The notes beneath the pieces were generated by a model. The model searched no databases. It was not told the origin of the DNA and saw only the letters and a list, made by a program, of their open reading frames with translations. Positions 1-11,388 of a DNA stretch of 64,000 nt are shown piece by piece. Source of the stretch: Chionis minor (Eukaryota; Chordata; Aves; Charadriiformes; Chionididae). Within the stretch, counting starts at the first letter, position 1, and each line of letters begins with the position of its first letter. Made by a program: the position numbers and the translations under genes. The DNA is taken from the NCBI GenBank assembly GCA_013398295.1, contig VZSF01009038.1, positions 119,084-183,083 on the forward strand, in the 5' to 3' direction.

Positions 1-2527
1 GTCCTCCTGTCCCAGGAGGAGCTCACTCCACCTGCACAGCAGAATTGTCCCACCATGCCTGCACCACACAACGCAGGATGTGGTGAGGAAAAATAAAGAT
101 AAAAATCACTTTTTGCATTAAAGCCCACTTTTCAGAAGCTGCAAGGAAAAGCCATGCAGGCAGGAAAGCACAAGAACTCCAAGAACTCCAACACTGCTCA
201 CGCTGGACCAGCTTTTTTTTTTTTTTTTCCCCCCCTTAATATTTCACGCTGTTTCAAGGACTCCAAACCCTCCTGGAAGACCCAACACAATTTTCTGTTT
301 GTTTTAAGATAACGGAGCTTATCGGAAGGGATCACAATCTGCCCCGGGCCATGTCAGTCAAAAACTCTTTCAGGTTAACGGAGCTTTCCCTGGAGATTAT
401 TCTGCCCTCGCCTGCAAGGCAGGCAGCCGCCTCCGAGGCACGGCAGCCGCTGCCTGGGAAGATAAGCCACCAGCATGCTGCAGGGACACCAGGACCGCTC
501 GGCAGGAGCCCATACCCAGCTTTGACTTTGTGCTATAGCACTAAAGTTTCCCTTTCTTCCCTTCTCAGCCCAAAATAAAAAATGTCTGTTGGAGCACATA
601 GACCGTTAAGAACCTGTTACACCTCTCCAAGTGGTGTAGGTGAATGAATACACCAGGCAATTTGACTACCAAAGTCTTGTCCCCTAGTCCTCCTCCCACC
701 GGTCACCCCTGTTCGAGACTTGCTGCCCTGAGAGGTCCATATCACCTGGTTGCTGCCAAAATACACGTAATGCTTCCCCAGGGACATGGACGGCACGATT
801 CTACCCCCCTCCACCCCCAGCAGTGGATTGTCCTAGAAGCCTTCACTATCCCTCAGGCAGCTTCTTCTGGTGGTTAAAACTGGTCTCTGGGTTCAAAAGG
901 TTTTTGTTTGAGCAGGATGGCAAGGAGACAGACGGATGCACGGGGAGCGAGCCAACTGCCTCGCTGTTTGAGCCAGGCAATGGAGGGGCAGTGGCTTAAT
1001 ATAGGCTCCATCTGCCGGGCCTTGTCTCCAGAAAGGAAGAGAACAGGTAGGAAACCATGCAAGCAAGCTCTTCCCTAAATGTGACTCTATTTCCCCAGTC
1101 AGAATTAGGGCTCACGCAGGCAACATGCTCTTTACACAGATGGTGGGTCAGGCTCTCTGCACAGTTGTGGAAAGATGTCTCCACCACGCTGAGAGCGCAA
1201 TGGCTGCACCCCTCTCTGGTCACTGGAGCAAAGCAGATGCTCTGCTCCAGACTCTGGACACTGCCTTGGGGTGGATCACCTCTCTCCAATGCTGTCCTGC
1301 CAACGTGAGGCCTCCTGAGTCACCCCACCACCATGCATCTCCTGCTGCTTCCCAACCACAGCAGCCCTGGAGCTGCTTGTTCCCTCTCCTCTGCTCTAGG
1401 AAGTATAAGGTGACTTTCTTCAGACTTGGGTGCCCAGCTCTTAGTGAAAATTAGGACCAACAGGTTCCCTCATGGGTGTCAGGAGAGCTTCGCACGACCC
1501 AGAAGTTACAGGAGTTCCATCATATCCTTGGTGAAGCTTTTCCTGCTGTAACTCTAACTGAGATACCCAAAATCTAGAGTCCTTTGGAAAGCCCTACTTT
1601 TTCCATCAGGGTTGAAAATTATGCCTTAACACATATGGGAGGCTATTTCAGAGACCCCCTCCAGGAGAACACCCATATCTCAAAAATCTTGGCCAAACTC
1701 TACTACTTAAAGCTCATCTTTCTCCTGTGTTTGTTTTCAAAACATCGACTTGGGTGGAATTAAGTGCTGGGTTGGCAAAAGCCTCATAAAAGGGTCATGA
1801 CTAATGTAGGCAATCATGCTGGTGTCACCTACTTGTCATCACTGTAAGGCAATTTAGCAAGCCGATGGCTTTGTGTGAAGAACTAATGACATTATTTTAA
1901 TCTGTAAAAAATCAGGCACAGGAAAATAAGCTTTTGGCATCATACTAAGGAATAAAATTAATGTACAAGGTTTGTACGGAGCCATTGCTGAGCTGAAACA
2001 CAGTCTTTTTTGGATGCAGTTTTAAGCATTCAAGTATTACTAATACACTTGCAAATTTGAAGTGAATAGGCATTTATGTTTTTTTTTTTTTCTTTGCTGT
2101 ATAAAGGATTTCTTTGTGCCGCACACCGGGAGTTCGCCGGGGCCAACCCAAGGGTAGATGTACACAGCGGAGCAAGCCCTCCCCGCTCTGTACAGCTCTG
2201 CGCCGCGCCGCAGGGTTCACAAATTCAATACTGACACCAGTCCCAGCGGGACGATTCCCTCACATCAGCCTGGCCATGCCTGGGCGAGCTTTTGGTGAGC
2301 TGACTTGTAAAGTCACCGAGGAAGAGAGAATGGAACGTAAATACACAAATAAATTCCCACCAGCTTGTACAGGGCTAACCCCAACACTAGGGAAATGCAC
2401 TAAGAGACAACAAAAAATGACACCATCCCCAAAGAACTTGCTTCAGAAATCAAACTCAAAGTCTTGGGAGAAAGGAAATTAACTGTCTAATTGTCCTTCT
2501 TATAGTACAGTAATTTGTGAAATAAAT
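1..2527. other. Unique non-coding DNA, no gene recognised
   Basis: I see no exon, RNA gene or known repeat here. There is a pyrimidine tract at 213-235 (T16 then C7) and a T-run at 2079-2091. A short CpG-rich patch lies at about 2118-2220, holding several GCCGC/GCGCC words, and might be a weak regulatory patch. Open frames are all short and unconvincing. Confidence 0.6.
213..235. repeat. Homopyrimidine tract T16C7
   Basis: Sixteen T followed directly by seven C. This is simple-sequence DNA of the kind that varies in length by slippage. It could be the tail of an old retroposed element, but no element body is recognisable next to it. Confidence 0.9.
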
Positions 2528-3040
2528 CATAGAATCACTTGGGTTGGAAGAGACCTTCAAGATCATCCAGTCCAACCATAAACCTATGCCAAACCCACCC
2601 CTAACCCATGTCCCTCAGCACCACGTCTGCCCGGCTTTTAAATACCTCCAGGGACGGTGATTCCACCACCTCCCTGGGCAGCCTGTTCCAATGGCTGAGA
2701 ACCCTTTCGGTAAAGAAGTTTTTCCTAATATCCAACCTAAACCTCCCCTGGCACAGCTTGAGGCCATTTCCTCTTGTCCTGTCGCTTGTTCCTTGGGAGA
2801 AGAGACTGACCCCCCCTGGCTATAACCTCCTTTCAGGGAGTTGTAGAGAGTGAGAAGGTCTCCCCTCAACCTTCTCTTCTCCAGGCTGAACAATCCCAAC
2901 TCCCTCAGCCGCTCCTCATAAGACTTGTTCTCCAGACCCCTCACCAGCTCCGTTGCCCTTCTCTGGACACGCTCCAGCACCTCAATGTCTCTCCCACACT
3001 GCGGTGCCCAAAACTGAACACAGTATTCAAGCCGTGCTCG
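2528..3040 (-). mobile_element. CR1 LINE fragment, 3' end, 5' truncated
   Basis: Read on the minus strand this is the C-terminal part of the CR1 non-LTR retrotransposon reverse-transcriptase protein followed by its 3' UTR. The translation from about 3040 downward shows [13 protein letters not shown] and then [16 protein letters not shown], a signature seen in all better copies of this window. The frame is lost near 2810 in a run of C. The 3' end on the minus strand finishes with GTGATTCTATG at 2528, a single copy of the CR1 tail octamer. The catalytic FADD segment is absent because the copy is 5' truncated, as is usual for CR1. It cannot move on its own. Its 3' end resembles those at 5121, 5921, 10625 and 21746. 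Confidence 0.95.
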
Positions 3041-5120
3041 GTGCTGCATCCTGGCTCACAGAGTGCAGCTACAGCAAAGCGACCTGTTGGCTGCCAGCAC
3101 CGTCAGGTTATTGCACCCAACACACCTTATCCACGCTGCCTTGTTTGCTTGAAGTCTTTCCTTTTTAATTTTTTATGGGGTTTTCTGGTTTGGTTGGGTT
3201 TTGGGGGGTTTTTTGTTTAATTTTTTTACAGCTTGCTCACAGTGAAAACCTAGAAAATACTTGTAAGACATTATTACAAATGTCTTGTGACTGTTCAGTT
3301 TAATTCTCATTCTGTTCTTGCCCACTCCTCTCTGCTGCATCACTCCGAGGTATTAATGGGCTCGTCCCCACCGTACAGCCCTGCTCCCTGCCTGCCTGGC
3401 GAGCACCGCAATTCCCATCCTGGAGCACAGGGCTTAGGTTATCCCAAGCATCCAGGTCTTAGCACAAATCCGTAGCACAGGAAGGGATGGAAGGCAAAAT
3501 TGCCCAGTTCCAAGTGCTCGTTCTAGCCTTGGAGAACTTTCATTATAAGGTTTTATAAACAAACCTACAGGTTTACTTAGGTTTTAAAAAGTGAACAGCA
3601 AGAATTAACATAGACTGCATCTTGTGTTTCCATGTATCTTAGAGCAAGTTCTTCAAGGAGATTTTTTTTTTTTTTTTTTTAAATCAATACATAAAACCAC
3701 ACTTTTTGTCTACAAGACAAAGCACTTTCTGGCAGGCCGTATTCTCAAGAAACAACTTCAGCACACAGACAAAGAAAAAAAAAATATATCAATAAAGAGG
3801 TCTTTTAAAGTTCAGTGGAAGATTCCCAGGATGTGATTTAGCGTGATGGAAAGTCCAATGTAATGAAGCAAAGTTTAACCTGAAATTAAAAGAAAACAAA
3901 TTGCCATTTATTATAAAGTAACTGAAAACATGTATTGAACTGGCCAGTTCAGTGCTAGCTGACCCAACAGCGGACTGGCACAGCACCAGGCTACTAATCA
4001 CTGGAATAAAATGGTTGGATGTTTTTACATCTCCTCCAGTATTTTGGAGCAAGCCGAACTCTTGGATGCCCTTCTTGGCTCAATCTCAAACTGGCCACAG
4101 CCTGGCATGGAAAACTGCCTCTGCAATGCCTTTGAAAACACAAAAAAAAAAACCTAACAAAAAACTGCAAGAAGGCCTGTCCCTCTTCCAAGGGGATTCT
4201 GGCTCCGCGACCGATCTCCCAAATTTATAAAGTCATCTTTCGGGTTTAGAAAAGGTGCTGTGGGACCGCCTGGCACTGGTGCAAATGCAGAGGAGAAACA
4301 CAGCAAAGGAAAAGGACAAGCCCTCTTCCAACTGAGGAAACGAAGGGTCTTCAAACGTGTGAAAACAGGAAGGAACATTAAAAGGGGAAAGCAAATAGGG
4401 TGCGAGAGTAAAGAGGAAACAGGAGGAAGACCCCTGAGCAGCATAAGAGATGACCTTTGATATCAAGCTTCCTCGTCTCGGTGTCATAAAGAGCTACCAG
4501 AATAGCTTGGGGCTTGCTTCAGTTTACTGTCACACACACAAAGTAGAGGGGCAATCAAAAGCTGGTTTGGTTTTCTCAGCAAAAGAGAAAAATCGTGGTA
4601 AAAACAGTTCCAGGCAAAATGAAGTGTTCTCAGCAGTCCCAGACTGAATCCCCGTTTTGTTTTCATTCCTGGGACTGCTTTGAAAATAAAAGCTCATTTT
4701 GACATGAAAAATTAATGTGTTCCCCTTTGAAACGGAAATAAAAATTTCACTTTTAATTGCTGCGTTATTAACTTTGTCTCACTGTTTGCTGAAAGTAATC
4801 TGAATTTGTGAGTAATCTGTTTTGCTTCTCATGCTGCAAGCTCCTTGTAGAAAATAGTTCATTTTAAAAAACTGCTCAGCTATCACTAAAAGTACACGAT
4901 TCGTATCGGAAGCGTGCAAAGCAGAATTCGCTTGTGCCTTGGAGAGTTCTGTTAAAATCCAATTATTGGCTTGAATTTCTGAGATCAAATTGCTGGGAGT
5001 TGTACTTTTTATTCGCTTGCCAGTCACACACCCGCTGGTGCGGTTGTGGTTCACGAGGGAACCCAAAGGAACGCTCCCTGTCCTGGCTCGGCAGCGGGGG
5101 GTGGCAAAGGAGTTAAACGG
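3041..5120. other. Unique non-coding DNA with T/G-rich and T-run tracts
   Basis: No gene recognised. 3163-3228 is low-complexity DNA made of T-runs and G-runs on the plus strand. A T19 run lies at 3662-3680 and an A-run at about 3776-3785. The remainder is mixed sequence with only short chance open frames. Confidence 0.6.
3662..3680. repeat. T19 homopolymer
   Basis: Nineteen consecutive T. No retroposon body is recognisable on either side, so it is listed only as simple sequence. Confidence 0.9.
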
Positions 5121-5219
5121 AATCACAGAATCCCCAAGGTTGGAAGAGACCTTTAAGATCATTGAGTTCCAACCATCAACCCAACACTGACCCATGTCCC
5201 TCAGCACCATGTCTGCCCA
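5121..5219 (-). mobile_element. Short CR1 3'-terminal fragment
   Basis: About 100 bp matching only the last part of CR1 on the minus strand: the block that reads AGACCTTTAAGATCATTGAG on the plus strand, then the conserved CATGTCCCTCAGCACCA. It starts with a mutated tail octamer (AATCACAGAATCC). No coding part remains. It is either a heavily 5'-truncated insertion or one cut short by deletion. Confidence 0.92.
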
Positions 5220-5920
5220 GTCAACCCCATTGACCTCCCTTTGAACGTAGCCAATGTAATTGTCCTGCTAAAGGGGAGGAAAAAAAAAAAAAAAGACAAG
5301 ATGCGACTCCACCTATTGTCTCACTTCAACCAAGACCCAACAAAAAGCAAGATGACCATGGAATGACAGCATGCAAATGATTTTCAGTTGGCTTTGCTGT
5401 GTGTTTTGGAGTAATTCCTTCCCATCCACATTTGCTAGAGCTGCATTTACAGCCACTCCCTCTCCTCTTCAGGCTTTGAAATACCAAGGCCTAAAACCTG
5501 CTGAGCTTCTCCACTCCAGAAGGCTCCTCCAAGGACCGCACCTTCCTCCTCCTCCTCTCCTGACCACTTTCCAAGCAAAACTGCTCCTTCTGGGTTCTGC
5601 CCATGGGACACACCAGGACTCCCCACACTGCCCCATCCTATTCCCCAGGCTGTGTAGCCGGAGACCAGCTCTGCATGCATCCCTGCTCCCTATCACCACA
5701 AGCCACCATCCAGAAGAACCTCACCCTCCAGAATGCTGAAAGGAGTTAAAACTTCAAGAAAAACTTCTGGAGCAGAAACAGTCACTAACTAACTTTTTCT
5801 TGTCCAGCCGAAGGATGGGATCTGTCTGCAGCCTGTCCCTCAGCAGGGAGCTGGTCCTGCCAGCACCCAGCTACAGCCCGATCAAACATCCTGAGTCACA
5901 ACAGAATTTCCTCAGCAAAT
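5220..5920. other. Unique non-coding DNA
   Basis: Contains an A-run at 5280-5294. No gene or known repeat recognised. The plus-strand open frame at 5371-5739 is proline- and serine-rich, resembles no family I know, and overlaps open frames on the other strand, as expected for C-rich DNA. Confidence 0.6.
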
Positions 5921-6735
5921 CATAGAGTCATAGAATAGTCATAGAATCGCCCAGGTTGGAAGAGACCTTTAAGATCAAGGCCAACCATCAACTCAACACT
6001 GCCAAACTCACCACTAACCCATGTCCCTCAGCACCACATCTGCTCACCTTTTAAAAACTTCCAGGGATGGTGACTCCACCAGTGCCCTGGGCAGCCTGTT
6101 CCAACATTTGATGACCCATTCTGTGAAGAGTTTTTCCTAATCTAAAGCCAATCTAAACCTCCCCTAGTGCAACTTGAGGCCATTTCCTCTTGTCCTATCA
6201 CTTCTTACTTGGGAGAAGAGACCGACCCCCGCCCCGGCTGCACCCTCCTCTCAGGCAGCTGTAGGGAGCGAGAAGGTCTCCCCTCAGCCTCCTCTTCTCC
6301 AGGCTGAACAACGCCAGCTCCCTCAGCCACTCCTCAGGAGATTTGTGCTCCAGACCCCTCACCAGCTCCATTGCCCTTCTCTGGACACATTCCAGCACCT
6401 CAATGTCTCTTTTGGAGTGAGGGGCCCAAAACTGAACCCAGGATTCGAGGTGGGACCTCACCAGTGCTGAGGACAGGGGGACCATCACTACTACCCCAGT
6501 CCTGCTAGCCACAGTGTTCCTGATGCAGGCCAGGATGCTGTTGGCTACCTTGGCCACACGGCTGGCTCGTGTTCAGCCAGCTGTTGACCAACACCCCCGG
6601 GTCCTTTTCTGCCAGCCAGTGTCCAGCCGCTCCTCCCCAAGCCTGTAGCACTGCATGGGGTTGGTGTGACCCAGGTGCAGGACCCGGAACTTGGACTTGT
6701 TAAGGCCACTGACCTCCTGGTCCAGCGAGGAGTTA
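5921..6735 (-). mobile_element. CR1 LINE fragment, about 0.8 kb
   Basis: A longer CR1 piece on the minus strand. It begins upstream of the motif VLHLGHTNPMQCYRLGEE (near 6700-6640), runs through the SALVR / WVQFWAP block, [18 protein letters not shown] and [14 protein letters not shown], and ends in a 3' UTR with three imperfect CATAGAATC-like units at about 5919-5950. The reading frame is interrupted in several places, including near 6560 between the QKRTRGCW and MAKVANS blocks. It lacks the FADD catalytic segment, so it is an inert, 5'-truncated copy. Confidence 0.95.
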
Positions 6736-9130
6736 GTGAGGCTCCAGGGCAGGAACAGCAGCTATAGTTGGTACAGCAAGAAAAACAAAGATGATGCATA
6801 ATCCACCAGCAGCAGATGATGTTCTACCACTAACAGTCAGGTACAAGAGAAAAAAAGAAGTGATAAATATGAGTGAAACCAAAGCAGTGAGCAGACTTTT
6901 AGGGTTTCACAAACTTTTCTGTTTATGATATCAGGCTTCACCTGGCTAGAGAATGGTGAACCCACAGAACTGCTGCTCTGGATGCCAGAATACACACAGA
7001 CTTTTCTCCTGCAGTCAGGACTGGGCTAATCCACTCCAAATACACACATGATCTGCACACAGTAGTTTTGTGAGCATCTTGATATCAAAGATGTTGCAGA
7101 GAAATCACTGACAAGGTCTTATATAGCCAAAACACAAGAAAAACTAAGTTTTGCTGGCAGTCATTGGGACGAACCTACAACCATCTATCTTACAAAAGAG
7201 GAAGGGAAAAGAACAGAAGCACAGAAATACACAGAGGCTAATACTGGACAGTTATGGGGGGTGGGATGGTGGAAGGGAAAAAAAACATTTGCTGGGCCCT
7301 TATGTAAAGATTACACTTCAAACTCTCCCATCTCTCTGATTAGACCCATTTGCAGCCCTGAAGACCTGCCTGACCTTAATCAAAAATCACATTAAATTAA
7401 AAGATTAGTTACTCGCCTGATAAACAAGCTGCCTCCCCGGGAGGCCGAGAAGTTTCTCGCTACCACTTCAGTTTCCCACGCCCCATTTTCCCTCCCGTTC
7501 CCCTGCCATCGGGTTTGCCCGTGCAGCGGCAGAGGCTTTGCACAGCTTGGCTCTCACCACCCCATCCCACACAGACATGCAAGACATGGGTACCCGAGTG
7601 ACTCGTCAAGAGACCACAGTCTCAGTTTCACCACACTTTCAATTAATTTCCACGCTATTCACCAGCTGCAGCACTCACTGGACAGGGGCCGGGGGCTCCC
7701 CAACAGCTCCTCTGCACCCCAGACACCCACCTCCAGCTCCCGTCACCCCCTGGACACTGCTCTGGCACTGACCAAGAGCCAAGCGGCTCCCCTCGGTGCT
7801 TCTCCGTTCTTTGCTGGGGGTACGGCACCCCTGGGCGATGTAAAACCATGCCTACGGCCACCTCCCATGGCGCTCAACCGCGCATCCCAGTCCACCGTGG
7901 GCAGGACAAGGCATTTAGAAGTTGCAGTCTTGTGGTGATCTGCAAATTCAAGCTTTGCTTTCATTTCTCCTCCATCAGTTGGCCTCCAGAGGCCCACAGC
8001 ACTCCTGCCCAAAATTAAACACAGCCTTTCTCCTTTCCAGCTCAAACACAAACAGGCCGTGGGGGTCCCCAATGTTGGGATAACAGATTTCCATGTAGTT
8101 TCATGGGCAGAGCATCCAGTTTTTGCAAAGTACTCAATTACCCCGTAGGCATCCCACAATGAGGGATGATCTGTGGAGACCCACGCAGGTCTCCACAGAT
8201 GCTCAGAGCCAGAGTAGATCAAGGAGGAGTTGGAAGAGTTTGGAAAACACAAGGGACACTGGGGACTGCTTCGTTAGCTGTATCCGTGTCCGCTATGCCG
8301 AGGGAAGTTTTATAGCATCAGTGTGTACAATAAAGCGCACGTGCTGGAAAGAAACAAATGAGGTTGCACAAGAACAGCAGGTTTCTTGGCTATCGGGGAG
8401 TGCCACCGTATTAATGCTGACTTGTACACACCACACAGACAAAACTGTACAAAATAAATCCCTTTGACATCTGCAATTTTTGGGCAGTTGTAGCTGCTTC
8501 GTGTCCCATCAGGCCCCAGAAGGGCTGCTGTCACACACACTGGTAGTTGTGCCCAGCAAGAAAAGGCAACGAAATACAGAAACTTGTCAAATTCTGGTTA
8601 AGGATTTAACTGCATTGACAAAAGCAAGGCAGCTCAGGTTCAAGGTTGCTCTTCTGTCCCTAAACCCCCTGCTCAGCTGCATACTGCATCCAGCATCCAC
8701 GTGCATCTCCTGCCATGCCCAGAGGCAAAGGCTGCGCAGAGCAGCAAACCCTGGATTTCTTTGCTTTCACCCAGTTTAGCTAGCCCCATGACACCATTGT
8801 CATGTTGCTCCCATAGTTCCTCACTCATCTTCAGCTCCCGAGTGTCACAAATTGTGTATTTCCCCCCTGTTGGTATAAAAGTTGCCACAATAAGATCACT
8901 ACAGCTTGTGGAGCTCTTCCAATCTGCGTTTGGATGTGGCAAGCAAGAGCGACCAAGCTGAATCCCGACTCCCACAAACCCAAGGAGGAAGGTTCTTCCC
9001 CCAAGGCTCACCCAAAACCATCCAGATTCCACATTCCTCCCCTCAAGAATAAGGCTACGTTCTGGCACAGCTCCGTAAAGTCAACACCACCAGCGCTCTG
9101 AGCAGCACACCGACCAAAAGGTCTTTTTAC
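6736..9130. other. Unique non-coding DNA
   Basis: No gene or mobile element recognised. The clearest structure is the perfect inverted repeat at 8169-8200. The minus-strand open frame 7743-8252 spans that inverted repeat and matches no family I recognise, so I treat it as chance. Confidence 0.6.
8169..8200. repeat. Perfect 13-bp inverted repeat with 6-base loop
   Basis: Arm ATCTGTGGAGACC at 8169-8181 and its exact reverse complement at 8188-8200, separated by CACGCA. It could form a hairpin in single-stranded DNA or RNA. The flanks do not extend the pairing and show no CR1 or transposon end. Confidence 0.9.
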
Positions 9131-9541
9131 AGAATTACAGAATGTTGAGGGTTGGAAGGGACCTCTAGAGATCATCTGGTCCAACCCCCCTGCCAGAGAA
9201 GGTCCACCTACAGCAGGCGGCACAGGATGGCGTCCAGAGTGGGAGACTACCACCTCTCTGGGCAGCCTCTTCCAGTGCTCTGCCACCCTCAAAGGAAAGA
9301 AGTTTCTCCTTAGGTTGAGATGGAACTTCCTGTATTTGATTTTATCCCCATTGCCCCTTGTCCTGTCCCTGGGTACCACTGAAAAAAGCCTGGCCCCCTC
9401 CACCTGCCACCCTCCCTTTAAGTATTTGTAGACATTGATGAGATCCCCCCTCAGCTTTCTCTTCTCTAGACTAAAAAGACCCAAATCCCTCAGCGTTTCC
9501 TCATAAGAAAGATGCTCCAGCCCCCTCATCAGCTTCATGGG
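9131..9541 (-). mobile_element. CR1 LINE fragment, 3' end
   Basis: On the minus strand this reads [17 protein letters not shown], then [20 protein letters not shown] and [15 protein letters not shown], followed by REVV and a 3' UTR containing GATCTCTAGAGGTCCCTTCC. A deletion has shortened the stretch after REVV, where PILE and the residues after it would be expected. The tail octamer is mutated (CTGTAATTCT). It belongs with 37171-37536 and 41516-42020 by its 3' UTR, which has the 'ctgtaggtgg' block that other groups lack. Confidence 0.95.
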
Positions 9542-10624
9542 TACCCTTCATGGGTAGCATTTTTTAACGCTACCATACACAAAGTGGCCCTGTTCAGCCA
9601 GTTTGCAGACTCACCTTCCCTCCAACCTTCTTTCTTGACTTATGTCTTCAGGAGACTTAGTTTTCTTCCCCCCTCCATGAGAAAAAGCATGGCCAAAAAA
9701 AGAAAAAAATTAAGGATTTTTCTTTGGGCAGCTGTCAGGAAAGCTGAGAGAGAAGAAAGAGGCCTATAAAGCATTTTCTCTTCTCTCTAGGATTCCAGAG
9801 CACTTTCTGTCAACATGATAACCCCAACCCCAGTTGCAGTTGGCACTGCTCCGCCACCAAATGGAGACTCGGCACGTGGAGAGGGGTCCTTCCACACTCG
9901 CACCAACAGACAACAAATCCGAGACACACGCAAACTTTTTGCACTTGCAGAGCCTCAAAATGAAAGATATTCCCCCCAAAATAATGACAGTGCTGGCTGT
10001 ACCGAGCAATGCAACCAGCAAGAAGGAGCAGGGACCAGTGCTGGAAGATGGAACACAAGCCAGGACCTGGGTTTTTGGCTTGCCAGCTGGGCAAACATGC
10101 TCAGCCAATGAAAAATAAAGAAGCTTCAGGATTTCTAGAGGGGGAAGAAAAAAGAATAATATTTAAATGGGACAAAAAGAGGCTTTTTTCGCACATTTGT
10201 TGGGGTTTCTGCATTTTTAGATACTAAATCGAGGCAGGTTTAAAAGTAAAACCCCATTTCAGAGTGGCAAAATCAAAATGTTTCCATTAGGAAATGTCAG
10301 AATGGAACAATCCATAAAACAGGGCTCCTTCTTCAGGGTTATTTTTTGAAATCACCTGAGGACTTCAGGATGGATTCTTAAATAATTCAAAGCACATTGA
10401 TTGAAATATTCCACCTCACCCTCCTCCTGAGGTGCTTAAAGCTACACATGTAAACAGTGAGCTGCAGCTGGACTCATATCTGATTTCATGAAAATGTCAT
10501 CCAAAAGGTGAAGGAGGACCTTCAGGGCAGGATCAGCCCCGGGCACAGGGGCAGCCTCAGGGAGATTCATCAGCTGGTGCTTCCTTCAGAGGATGGGGAG
10601 CATATCAAAATAGTACCTTAATAG
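9542..10624. other. Unique non-coding DNA
   Basis: No gene, RNA or known repeat recognised. Overlapping open frames of about 95-114 codons on both strands at 9764-10118 show no known domain. Their overlap in several frames suggests chance. Confidence 0.6.
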
Positions 10625-11388
10625 AAACGGGTCAAAAACTGGCTGGAAGGCTGGGCCCAAAGAGTGGTGGTGGAGTTAAATCCAGTTGGGAGCCAGTCAT
10701 AAGTGGTGTTCCCCAGGGCTCGGTATTGGGGCTGGTTCTTTTTAACATCTTTATCAACAACCTGGACAAGGAGATTGAGTGCACCCTCAGTAAGTTCGCA
10801 GTTGATGCCAAGTTGGGCAGAACTGTCGACATGCTCAAGAGTGGGATGGTCCTACAGAGGGATCTGGACAGGCTGGATCCATGGGCTGAGGCCAATGGTG
10901 TGAGGTTCAACAAGGCCAAATGTCAGGTCCTGCATGTGGGTCACAACAACCCCAAGCAGCGCTACAGGCTTGGGGAAGAGCAGCTGGGAAGCTGCCCAGC
11001 TGAGGGACCTGGGGTTGTTCAGCCTGCAGAAGAGGAGGCTGAGGGGAGACCTTCTCGCTCTCTGTAACTGCCAGAAAGGAGGGTGTAGCTGGGGGGCGGT
11101 CGGTCTCTTCTCCCAAGTAAGAAGTGACAGGACAAGAGGAAACAGCCTCAGTTGTGCCGGGGGGGTTTACACTGGATATTAGGAAAAAATTCTTCACCAA
11201 AACAATTACTGAGCATGGAACAGGCCGCCCAGGGCAGTGGTGGAATGGCTATGCCTGGAGGTATTTAAAAGTCAGGCAGGCGTCGTGCTGAGGGACACGG
11301 TTTAGTGGGACTTGGCAGCGTTGGGTTACAGGTTGGACTCAGTGATCTTAGAGGTTCTTTCCAACCTAAATAATTCTAAGATTTTTAT
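10625..11388 (+). mobile_element. CR1 LINE fragment with damaged catalytic site and internal deletion
   Basis: Plus-strand CR1 beginning at [13 protein letters not shown], then [20 protein letters not shown] and the catalytic block. That block reads FAVD at 10795-10806 instead of FADD, because one catalytic aspartate codon is GTT. The copy then runs to [19 protein letters not shown]. Near 11000 the sequence jumps directly to LRDLGLFSL, so the middle part (about 90 residues compared with the copy at 19204) is missing. Further stops follow, and the 3' UTR ends in CCTAAATAATTCTAAG, a decayed tail. It cannot make an active enzyme. Confidence 0.95.

Noticed and set aside
213..235. Poly-T/C tract as a SINE or processed-pseudogene tail
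   Set aside because: No element body or target-site duplication can be seen next to it.
2615..3049. 144-residue minus-strand protein as a host gene
   Set aside because: It is CR1 reverse-transcriptase C-terminal sequence with the frame lost downstream.
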